Under the pieces are notes generated by a model. It was given only the letters and a program-made list of their open reading frames with translations, was not told the origin of the DNA and did no database searches. From Bacteroidetes bacterium B1(2017) (GTDB lineage Bacteria; Bacteroidota; Bacteroidia; UKL13-3): DNA of 64,000 nt. Shown in pieces: positions 1-8,200 of this stretch; position 1 is the first letter of the stretch, and each line of letters opens with the position of its first letter. The translations under genes were made by a program, and so were the position numbers. The stretch lies in contig NKJG01000003.1 of NCBI GenBank assembly GCA_002256395.1, forward strand, positions 248,001 to 312,000, read 5' to 3'.

Positions 1-1314
1 GCATCAAGTATAAATGTATATGGAAGTTTAACTGTAGCAAAAGCTGGTTTTGCTAGCACCAGTTCTATTAATTATTTAGATACTGCTGCCAACCAAACAT
101 TACTTGCTGGCATTTATGGAAACATGCAAGTTAATTATGGGCCAAAATTACTTCTTGGCAATGTTCAGGTAAATGGCACCTTTAGTTTATATACAGATGT
201 TACATGTAATGGATACACGCTTACACTTGGTTCAAGCGCAAGTCAGGCAGGCGTTTTAAACCGCGCTGGTGGAAGTATACTTGGTGCCTTTGCAAGATGG
301 ATTCCACAAACAGGAGCAACGGGTACAGCAGGATTATTTCCAATAAAAGTTGGAGCAAATAACAAACTTCTTCAACTAGATTATAGCAGCGCACCAAGTG
401 CAGGAGGTTTAGTAAAAGTTGAGTTTGTACCTAGCAACCCAGGCAGTTTGGGTTTACCTGTTTTAGATAATACCTTAACGCCAACTATAAATTTAACGAG
501 AACCTCAAATGATGGATTTTGGCGAATGCAGGTGTTAAGTGGTTTAACAGGTGGGGTGCATGCCATTACTGTATTTCCTAGCGGAATGGCAGGAGTAAGT
601 AGTTTAGCTCAATTGCGCTTGCTTAAACGTAGCACTAGCAGTGCCGCTTGGGCAATGGGCGGAAACAGTGTAGTGGGCAGTGGATCATTACTTAGCCCCG
701 TAATTAAACGTACTGGTTTTACAAGTTTGGCAGGTGAGGTTTGCGTAGCATCTGATTCTACCATTAATGCATTGCCTGTAAGTTTGCTTAGCTGGTATGG
801 TTTTAAAGAGCAAGAACAAGCCCACTTAATTTGGCGCACAGGTAGCGAGCAAAATAGTTTGCGATTTGAGTTAGAAAAAAGTGTAGTTAAAGGGGTATGG
901 CAACAAATTGGAAGCTTAAAGGCTAAAGGTATAAGCAATGTGGTACAAACTTATTCCTTTATTGAAGAAAATGCCTTTTTAGGTTCGGCCCAAAACACAT
1001 ACCGACTAAAACAAATTGACCAAGATGGAAGCTTTAGCTATAGCAACGAAATTGTTTTAGGAAACACCCAAGAGCCAGATTTTAGAGTGTATCCTAACCC
1101 ATTTACACAAGAACTTTTTATTGACGCCCAAACAGAAGAAAACGAGCTTAAAATTAGTTTGTACACTTTGCAAGGCCATTTAATAAAGCAAGAGAAACTG
1201 GTTTTAAGTAATGGGCAAGCACGTGTTTTGACCCAAGACTTGGAAGCTGGTTTGTATATTTTGCAGCTAGAAAGCCATACATCTACTTCTTATTGGAAGA
1301 TAAAGAAAGAATAA
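1..1314 (+). CDS. T9SS type A sorting domain protein, C-terminal part
   Basis: The reading frame is open from the first base of the window, so this is the 3' part of a larger gene; the first internal ATG is at 124 but there is no reason to start there. The visible protein (about 437 residues) is rich in Ser, Gly, Thr and beta-forming residues, as in large secreted or adhesin-like surface proteins of Bacteroidota. The last 80 or so residues form a type IX secretion C-terminal domain: the motif FRVYPNPFTQELFI, then a strand-rich stretch with GLYILQLES and a short basic end (IKKE). Such domains direct export across the outer membrane by the Por/Spr machinery and are cleaved on exit. The upstream function is unknown because the N-terminus lies outside the window. 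It points towards the Rhs array on the other strand, and the two 3' ends converge at about 1.3-1.4 kb. Confidence 0.85.
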   Translation, partial: ASSINVYGSLTVAKAGFASTSSINYLDTAANQTLLAGIYGNMQVNYGPKLLLGNVQVNGTFSLYTDVTCNGYTLTLGSSASQAGVLNRAGGSILGAFARWIPQTGATGTAGLFPIKVGANNKLLQLDYSSAPSAGGLVKVEFVPSNPGSLGLPVLDNTLTPTINLTRTSNDGFWRMQVLSGLTGGVHAITVFPSGMAGVSSLAQLRLLKRSTSSAAWAMGGNSVVGSGSLLSPVIKRTGFTSLAGEVCVASDSTINALPVSLLSWYGFKEQEQAHLIWRTGSEQNSLRFELEKSVVKGVWQQIGSLKAKGISNVVQTYSFIEENAFLGSAQNTYRLKQIDQDGSFSYSNEIVLGNTQEPDFRVYPNPFTQELFIDAQTEENELKISLYTLQGHLIKQEKLVLSNGQARVLTQDLEAGLYILQLESHTSTSYWKIKKE

Positions 1315-1353
1315 ATTGGATGGAGTTTACACAATCTACTTTACGCTGCCAAT

Positions 1354-1391
1354 TCATGAAAGGTATAGCCTCGTAGAGTATAATTACTGCT
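1354..1391 (-). pseudogene. Decayed remnant of an Rhs core
   Basis: The + strand here matches the conserved Rhs core found at three other places: 20 bases starting TCATGAAAGGTATAGCC are identical to the core near 6143-6165, followed by GTATAATTACTGCT after a small change. No open reading frame is kept. It lies just past the last gene of the Rhs array, so it is best read as the scar of a fourth Rhs tip. The match is short, so its outer limits are uncertain. Confidence 0.6.
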
Positions 1392-1414
1392 CCTGCGGTG
1401 CATTTGGAAACTTA

Positions 1415-2029
1415 TTATTTACTATCCTTCCATTTCCAGCTTTTCCAATCCTCGGCGTCGTAATTTATTTTTACTATAAAGTAGATATTTGCTCCCCAAA
1501 CATTATCAAGGTCATTATTTATGTACTTTATAAATTTAGGGTCGGGTGTCCCACTGCTTTCTAAAAGCCTTGCTGGGGCATTTGAAAATCTATAGCTTAA
1601 AGCTGCTCTTATAGAAAGTAAATGGCCAGATTCTGATTTAAAATCCCTCCTTAACCCAATAGAAGGAACTAAGTAATTTGTGCCAAGAATTTTATAGCTA
1701 GCAAATTGAAAAGTTTCACTATAATCATTTATTTTATAGTTTAAATAGTGGGTGTAATTTATTCCACAAACCAAATTCATTCGTTTTTGATTATAAAATG
1801 GCGAATAACTAATCATGCTGCCAAATCCAAAACCTTGGAATTCAGATTGACCAATACCAACAGACCAATCTAAATTAGGTTTAATAAAATAATTCCCCGT
1901 AAAAGTAACTGGAGCATAGCTTGATGTTTTTCCAATTTGAATTCCAAAGCCTAAGTTTTTTAAGGATTGGCAATTTCCTTTCGAATAGAACGACAAGCAA
2001 TAAAAAAACGCAAAAATTATTTTTTTCAT
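1415..2029 (-). CDS. Exported beta-rich protein paired with orphan Rhs tip 3
   Basis: A 204-residue protein with a clear signal peptide (MKKIIFAFFYCLSFYSKGNCQ region, cleavage near residue 21). The rest alternates aromatic and polar residues in short strands (for example GFGIQIGKTSSYAPVTFTGN), which suggests a small outer-membrane or periplasmic beta-barrel. No family is recognised. Its ATG overlaps the stop codon of the Rhs tip upstream by one base (TAATG), so the two are translationally coupled. By position it is where the immunity gene sits in Rhs tip cassettes, but an exported barrel would be an unusual immunity protein. Equally, it may be a partner of the barrel-like C-terminus encoded just before it. 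Confidence 0.7.
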   Translation of the reverse strand: MKKIIFAFFYCLSFYSKGNCQSLKNLGFGIQIGKTSSYAPVTFTGNYFIKPNLDWSVGIGQSEFQGFGFGSMISYSPFYNQKRMNLVCGINYTHYLNYKINDYSETFQFASYKILGTNYLVPSIGLRRDFKSESGHLLSIRAALSYRFSNAPARLLESSGTPDPKFIKYINNDLDNVWGANIYFIVKINYDAEDWKSWKWKDSK

Positions 2030-3261
2030 TAGAATTTAAATTTAAGTGTTGCACCTAAAATGTGATATCCAAAACTTGTTGAACTTAACCAATTCGTTGA
2101 CGTATATTGACTAGTTTTTGTGTCTAAAAAACAAACTGGAAACATTTGGTCTGTATGTAAATTAAATATAGCATTAAATGAATAATCAATGTATTTATTA
2201 TTGTCAAATTGAAAAAGACCACCATTTCTTCCAATAGATAATGTTAAATTTAAATCTTGACCAAACCCAACAACATGACCATTAGTTTTGGTGTTTAAAT
2301 TTGTGTAATTTACGTTTCTAAAAGCTCCCCATTGTATTCCTGCTCCAAAGGTAATTTCTTCTCTAAAGGTAAATTGTCCAGCACTTTGTGATTTGTCAAA
2401 AAACATATAATTAACTCCATAAGTTCTATTTCCCATTTCACAATGTAATAATCCAAGTGAACTTTGAAATTCCTGTTTACAATTTAATGAATAAATGCCA
2501 AAACCATATTTGGCGAATCCAATTGAAAATATACCTGATGGCTCATCAAGTTTAAATGGGTAATTGTTGTTATTAGGCAACATAAATGGAAATGCCCTGC
2601 CTAAAGGCAAATAATAGAAAAGTGAATAATAATTTGTGCCATTACCAGCTAGTCCAGAACGATTTAATCTCGAGTAATTAAAAGAAATTCCTCTTGAATT
2701 TCCTCCTCCTCCGCCCTTTCCTGTTTCATCCCCCCCCTCACTCGCAAAAAACTCTCCTAATTCATTAAACATAGAGCTAAAGCTTGAGTGCCAGGTTTCG
2801 CCTATAGAGCCAAAGTTGTTGCTGCTGCCTGCATTAGATGAAATGCCCGAAATACCCGCATTTGAATAGCCAGCATACCCCGTTGGATCGGTATACTTTA
2901 AGGGATTGTTTAATACATAGGAATAACGATTATAGTTTTGGCTGTTTTCGTAGTCTTGTAGAAGAGGGTCGGCGTTTAAAAACTTGGCCAAATGGGTATC
3001 GTACATGCGGCCGTTCATGTTAATTAAATCAAACTCTTCTAGGTGCTCATGAAAGGTATAGCATCTAAGGGTATAATTACTGCTGCTACCTCCAAAAGGG
3101 TTTGCAAGTGTGTAGGCCAAGGTTGAAGGGTTGCGCGGTCTTCCCCAAGCATCGTAATTACGCTCCTCTACTAGGTTGCCCGCATTTTCTGTAAGTGCCA
3201 GCAAACTGCCTTGTAAATCAAGTGTAAAATAGGTGAGCGAGTTAGTGCTGCTGCGTTGCAT
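2029..3261 (-). CDS. Orphan Rhs tip 3: Rhs core fused to a barrel-like C-terminus
   Basis: A 410-residue protein. Residues 1-130 are an RHS repeat-associated core nearly identical to residues 1704-1833 of the full-length Rhs protein in this locus, ending in the NNPLKYTDPTGYA block. The next 50 residues (GYSNAGISG to FASEGG) are shared only with orphan tip 2. Residues from about 190 onward are unique: Gly- and aromatic-rich, strand-like and ending in TLKFKF, like an outer-membrane barrel rather than a nuclease-type toxin. There is no signal peptide and no N-terminal Rhs shell. The start is the Met that is internal (PIAM) in the long gene, so the cassette begins inside the old coding sequence. 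It may be expressed as a short protein, or serve as a donor for recombination with the long gene. Confidence 0.8.
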   Translation of the reverse strand: MQRSSTNSLTYFTLDLQGSLLALTENAGNLVEERNYDAWGRPRNPSTLAYTLANPFGGSSSNYTLRCYTFHEHLEEFDLINMNGRMYDTHLAKFLNADPLLQDYENSQNYNRYSYVLNNPLKYTDPTGYAGYSNAGISGISSNAGSSNNFGSIGETWHSSFSSMFNELGEFFASEGGDETGKGGGGGNSRGISFNYSRLNRSGLAGNGTNYYSLFYYLPLGRAFPFMLPNNNNYPFKLDEPSGIFSIGFAKYGFGIYSLNCKQEFQSSLGLLHCEMGNRTYGVNYMFFDKSQSAGQFTFREEITFGAGIQWGAFRNVNYTNLNTKTNGHVVGFGQDLNLTLSIGRNGGLFQFDNNKYIDYSFNAIFNLHTDQMFPVCFLDTKTSQYTSTNWLSSTSFGYHILGATLKFKF

Positions 3262-3269
3262 GGCTATCG
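2738..3269 (-). repeat. Rhs core direct repeat, copy 3
   Basis: The core of about 395 bp (2873-3269) matches copies at 4449-4843 and 5967-6365. An additional 130 bp or so (2738-2872) matches only the copy in tip 2. The homology stops abruptly next to the ATAGCCATG start-codon block on the minus strand. Confidence 0.85.
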
Positions 3270-3306
3270 TTATTGTGGCATTTAGTGGATAAAGGTAGTT
3301 TTTTTT

Positions 3307-3642
3307 CTATGTTATTTCCTTGATAAAATTTTGAATTTCCTCAAGGCTAATGTTTTGAATATCCATTAAATAAAAAGCTTCTAATAATGAATGCAAAGAG
3401 CTAATTATCCAAATATTATTTTCATTCCCATGATTTGGATTTTGCAAAATGTATTTCTTTAGTAATCCGTAAGTAATTTCATCTGAATTAATGATTTTTT
3501 TTACTTCAATAAAAAATAAATCAGTCTCCTTCAATTCATATAAAGGATACTCCCTTACAGCATTAATAATTAGCCCTATAATTGGGTAAAAAGTTGAATC
3601 TTTCTTGTTTTCAATTAATTCCTCCAATATATTTATATCCAT
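3307..3642 (-). CDS. Small protein after orphan tip 2, candidate immunity protein
   Basis: A 111-residue, mostly helical, acidic, cytosolic-looking protein (starts MDINILEELIENKKDS, ends LEEIQNFIKEIT) with no signal peptide or membrane segment. No family is recognised. It begins 7 bases after the stop codon of orphan Rhs tip 2 on the same strand and is followed 45 bases later by orphan tip 3. In Rhs loci of other bacteria a small gene directly after the toxic C-terminus encodes the cognate immunity protein, and size and position fit that role. The role is inferred from position only. Confidence 0.6.
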   Translation of the reverse strand: MDINILEELIENKKDSTFYPIIGLIINAVREYPLYELKETDLFFIEVKKIINSDEITYGLLKKYILQNPNHGNENNIWIISSLHSLLEAFYLMDIQNISLEEIQNFIKEIT

Positions 3643-3649
3643 AATAATA

Positions 3650-4837
3650 CTAATTTAACCCTTTAAAACAATTTGAACCCCATTCACCCATTTTAATAAA
3701 TGGATTTGCATATTGTCCTGTTACAGAATTGAAGAAATAATGGACTTCTACTTTTGTTCCGTTTAAATATCCTGCCTCAAAAACCTTATAGTAAACCCCT
3801 TTCGATACAAGATTTAAATTTTGGCCATACCCTATGGGGATAAAAGAACCGCTTGATGCACTTACAGAAACGTACCCCTCTCCAAATTTTTCCTGTAATG
3901 AACTGAATATCTTAATTTCCGAGGCACCTGCTTTTGAAGTTCCTGTAGTGAGAATTATTTCACCAACCTCAGTTGTTGCTACCCTAGATGCTATACGAGG
4001 GATAAATTTTGCCGGAACCCAATATTTTAAAGTAATAGGTGGTCCCATAAATAAAAATTCAGGATAAACAGTAGATAGGCCCCCAGTAGCAGGATGACTT
4101 TTATTATATTCTGCAATCCTATCAAAATAGTCTTTATTCGTAGGTTTTATAATTCGTTTATCAAATTGACTAAGTGGTGGTCTTTCTGCCCAAGTCATGC
4201 TCGGTGTAGGGCCTTTTCCATTTCCGGCTGTGGCCATAGAAAATTCAGTTCCACTATTAGCTGGTTTAACAGGTTTTGTTGGGTCAGGATCTATATCATT
4301 TGCACCACCACTTTCACTCGCAAAAAACTCACCCAATTCATTAAACATAGAGCTAAAGCTTGAGTGCCAAGTTTCGCCTATTGAACCAAAGTTGTTGCTG
4401 CCACCTGTATTAGATGAAATGCCCGAAATACCCGCATTTGAATAGCCTGCATACCCCGTTGGATCGGTATATTTTAATGGGTTGTTTAATACATAGGAAT
4501 AGCGGTTATAGTTTTGGCTGTTTTCGTAATCTTGTAGAAGAGGGTCGGCGTTTAGGAACTTGGCCAAATGGGTATCGTACATGCGGCCGTTCATGTTTAT
4601 TAAATCAAACTCTTCTAAGTGCTCATGAAAGGTATAACCTCGCAAGGTATAATTACTACTGCTTCCTCCAAAAGGGTTGGATAGGGTATAAGCCAATGTT
4701 GCAGGGTTGCGCGGTCTTCCCCAAGCATCGTAATTACGCTCTTCTACTAGGTTGCCTGCATTATCTGTAAGGGTCAGCAAACTGCCTTGTAAATCAAGCG
4801 TAAAATAGGTGAGGGCGTTAGTGCTGCTGCGGTGCAT
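3650..4837 (-). CDS. Orphan Rhs tip 2: Rhs core with a putative toxin C-terminus
   Basis: A 395-residue protein. Residues 1-130 are the RHS repeat-associated core, residues 131-180 are the Gly/Ser linker shared with tip 3, and the remainder is unique. The unique part has a Pro-rich hinge (DPDPTKPVKPANSG), a short hydrophobic stretch near FLFMGPPITLKYWVPAKFIP, and a compact end with GVYYKVFEAGYLNGTKVEVHYF and a final Cys. That end resembles the small C-terminal toxin domains of polymorphic toxins in length and position, but I do not recognise the family or its active site. It starts 21 bases after the membrane-protein gene and is followed 7 bases later by a candidate immunity gene. It lacks a signal peptide and the Rhs shell. 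Confidence 0.78.
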   Translation of the reverse strand: MHRSSTNALTYFTLDLQGSLLTLTDNAGNLVEERNYDAWGRPRNPATLAYTLSNPFGGSSSNYTLRGYTFHEHLEEFDLINMNGRMYDTHLAKFLNADPLLQDYENSQNYNRYSYVLNNPLKYTDPTGYAGYSNAGISGISSNTGGSNNFGSIGETWHSSFSSMFNELGEFFASESGGANDIDPDPTKPVKPANSGTEFSMATAGNGKGPTPSMTWAERPPLSQFDKRIIKPTNKDYFDRIAEYNKSHPATGGLSTVYPEFLFMGPPITLKYWVPAKFIPRIASRVATTEVGEIILTTGTSKAGASEIKIFSSLQEKFGEGYVSVSASSGSFIPIGYGQNLNLVSKGVYYKVFEAGYLNGTKVEVHYFFNSVTGQYANPFIKMGEWGSNCFKGLN

Positions 4838-4843
4838 GGCTAT
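4313..4843 (-). repeat. Rhs core direct repeat, copy 2
   Basis: Core (4449-4843) plus linker (4313-4448). It shares the whole block with copy 3 and only the core with the full-length gene. It ends at ATAGCCATG on the minus strand, as copy 3 does. Confidence 0.85.
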
Positions 4844-4858
4844 GGGATTATATTTTTA

Positions 4859-5275
4859 TTAATCAACTACCCATAAAAAAGTTTCTGTGAATATAAATCT
4901 AAAAACAATAAATCCTAAAACTCCTATTATACACAATACAATAGATGACTTGTTTAATGATGTTTTGTTTTTAAAAAAATAATATAAAATAGGAGTAAGT
5001 ACAAGCCAAAGGATAAAAGAAAATAGCCCCAAAATGGAAAGTACTACCTCAATTAAATTTAGTGAATCAAGGCCTAATGCATAAGGGTCGATATGATTGC
5101 CATATTTAGGAATGCTGCCTAGTTTTATTGTTCCAATTATAATCATTGTTAGGAATGAGATAAACCAAAAAAATGGAATAATTCCTAGAGTGGTGTGTAT
5201 GTATTTAGTATATTTCATTTCTTTTAAATTAAGGTTTGCTATATCCTGCTCTTTTAAATATTTCATCCCAACCAT
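4859..5275 (-). CDS. Small multi-pass membrane protein, candidate immunity to the main Rhs tip
   Basis: A 138-residue protein (or 135 from the second Met, MKYLKEQ) with three or four hydrophobic segments: IIPFFWFISFLTMIIIG, a middle segment around VVLSILGLFSFILWLVL, and SSIVLCIIGVLGFIVFRF. It has no signal peptide for export. Its start lies inside the last 47 bases of the full-length Rhs gene, so the two genes overlap and are probably co-translated. This matches the immunity position in Rhs loci. An inner-membrane immunity protein would suit a toxin that acts on or across the membrane, but the toxin activity is unknown. Only the membrane nature is visible in the sequence. Confidence 0.65.
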   Translation of the reverse strand: MVGMKYLKEQDIANLNLKEMKYTKYIHTTLGIIPFFWFISFLTMIIIGTIKLGSIPKYGNHIDPYALGLDSLNLIEVVLSILGLFSFILWLVLTPILYYFFKNKTSLNKSSIVLCIIGVLGFIVFRFIFTETFLWVVD

Positions 5276-8200
5276 TGTCAGGCGGAATTGTTAACCAGCC
5301 ACCTCCAAAAAGTATATTTAATTCATTAGGGAGTGGCCATAGAAAATTGTTTTGGCCAATTGAAACTCCATTATTATTTGCTTCAATTCCAAATAATACA
5401 TCAAATCCTGAAACAACCTTAAGAACTTGACCTGGTCGAGAAGGGTGCGTTATGCCATCTATTCTTATACTAGTGCTATTTCCTGGAGCTAAAGAAATAG
5501 GTTCAAGGTTATTGTTTTCAGGTTTAAGCCAAATTGTGGAGTTGGAGGTATTTATTAGAGTGGGGAGATCGAAAATTTTATAATTGGCATAAATATTATG
5601 TGGATTTTTATAAACAATAAATTCTTTATCGTTACAAATTGGAAATAGTGAACCTAAGCTATGGTTAAAGTAACTATCAAATAATTTTGAGTTGTGGTTT
5701 AATACTGCTCTAAATTCCAAATAGTTGGCGACAAAATTTGCATTTGAATTTCCTCTAATTCCATAAGTTCCGCTAATATTAGGTAAATAAAAGTTTTGGT
5801 TGCCTATAGCTCCACCTGCGCCGCCGCCCTCACTCTCAAAAAAGGCATCCTTCACCATTTGTTGAATAGATTTTTTGCTCCACGACCATCTTTCATAACT
5901 TTCGGTAGCAATGCGGCCGTTGGCTTCCCAAGCTTCGCCTACATTGGGAATAGTATATCCTTTTGAAGCATACCCTGAAGGATCGGTGTACTTTAAAGGG
6001 TTGTTTAATACATAGGAATATCGGTTGTAGTTTTGGCTGTTTTCGTAGTCTTGTAAAAGTGGGTCGGCGTTTAAAAACTTGGCCAAATGGGTATCGTACA
6101 TGCGGCCGTTCATGTTTATTAAATCAAACTCTTCTAAGTGCTCATGAAAGGTATAGCCTCGCAAGGTATAATTACTACTGCTACCTCCAAATGGGTTTGC
6201 AAGTGTATAGGCCAAAGTAGCAGGGTTACGTGGTCTTCCCCAAGCATCGTAATTACGCTCTGCTACCAAGTTGCCTGCATTATCTGTAAGTGCCAGCAAA
6301 CTGCCTTGTAAATCAAGTGTAAAATAGGTGAGGGCGTTAGTGCTGCTGCGGTGCATGGCTATCGGATTTCCGTTGGCATAAATGTAAGTAATCTCATCGC
6401 CATTTACAATTTCTAAACTGGCGGTGGGTATGTAATAGGTGGTGTTTGTGGATATGCCATTATCACTTATTTCCATTTTTATGCGTTGTCCGCTTACTCC
6501 ATAATCCAATTTCAAGGTTTTTGTTTCTTGGTTCAGTTCCTTTATTTTATTTAAATAGGTATAGCCAATACTTTGGCTTTGCTCTAGGCTAGCATTAATT
6601 TGGCTAGGGGCCAAACTTTGCAAATACTCATTGCTTTGTTGGGTATAGGGTTGGCCGCCATCATATACATACTCGCCTGCTTCAGGCTTTTGAATAAGAT
6701 TGCCCGTACTCTCATAATTATGAGGTTTTGCAAGGGCATTGGGCGAGTTTGGTGCAAGAGTAATGTTGCTTAATCTATCAAATTCGTCGTACTCAAAGGC
6801 TTCAGTATTTCCGTTTTTAGCATCGCTGCGGCCAATAACATTCCCTTCCAAAAGGTTGGAGGCAAAGGTGTAATAATAATCCAAAATAGCAGTTTGGTTT
6901 TGGTGAGCATAAATACGCTGAGGTGCCAAATCATTGCTATTGTAAGTGTAATCGGTAACAAGGCCATTGCCATATTCCATTTGTTGTGTTCGTCCATCGG
7001 GCAAGGTACTGTTGAGTTTCCAAATTCTGCTGCTAGTATTGTTTTGGTTTAAGTATTTTTCTGTTACATTATTACTAGCATCATACACATTAGAAATACT
7101 AAGTGAAGGGTAATTAATAGTTGCCAAGCGATGGTTTGCGTCATAATCATAGGTGCAGGTGTAGCTTGTTCCATTGGCAGCCAACTCTGTTTGCATGCTT
7201 AGCTCTCCACTTGTAGTATAGCTGTACTCAATTTTGTTTTTAAGTACTTTGTTTTCTAAATACTCTTCCTTTTTTAATTGGTTTACACTGGCTTTGGTTG
7301 GGTCGGTAAAATATTGGTAGGTATATTCTTCGCCCGTGCTACTTTGTTTGCGGGTAAGTATGCCATTGGCATCGTACTCATAGCTAACAGTTATGCCTTT
7401 TTGATCCGTTTCTGTAAGGGTTTGGCCAAAAGTATTATACGTAAAACTTTTGGTTCCTATGCTAGCCTCAGTGGTAGAAAGTGGGTTTAATTTTTGGTTG
7501 TAACTAAAGGTGGTGGTATTGCCTTCACTAGTTATGCTTAGGTTTTTATTATGTGAGCCAAGCTCGAATTCGGTAACCACACTTCCATTATCTACAATTT
7601 TTTGAAGATTACCCGTTGCGGTAAAATACCTTTTCTGAACCTTATATTTCCCTTCTTGCACAAAGGTACTAGTAGTGCTGGTATTGTTTTCGTAACTTAT
7701 AGTTTTAAGCACGTTGTTTTGTTTCTTTAGTTGGTTCAGCCTGTCATAGCTATCATACACAAAATCGGTCATGCGTTTTGTGGCACTTAAATCTGTTGGG
7801 TTAAACCAATTAGATTCTGAAATAACCTGATTTTTGCTATTGTACACCCAAACTTTTTTGGCAGTGTTTGAACCTAATGCGCTTTTAAGAGCAAAGATTT
7901 TATTGCCTAAATTATCAAAATACTCATAGCTAAAAGAGCCCAAATTAGTAGTGGTTTTTTTAGCCAAATCAAAGGCATCGGTACCTGTGCTTGGGCCATA
8001 TTCTAGGTTATGCTGTACAAAATTTCCATTTGGCGAAATTTCTTTGCTTAATCTACCCCAAGAGTCGTATTGGTAGCTTGTGGTTTGTCCAAAAGAGGTG
8101 ATTTCGCTAAGTTTGTTTCCAAAAATAGGTTCGAAGGTATAGGTAGTAGTTTGGTTGAGTGAGTTGGTGCTTGTTGCAGGCCATTGCCCATTTAAATAGG

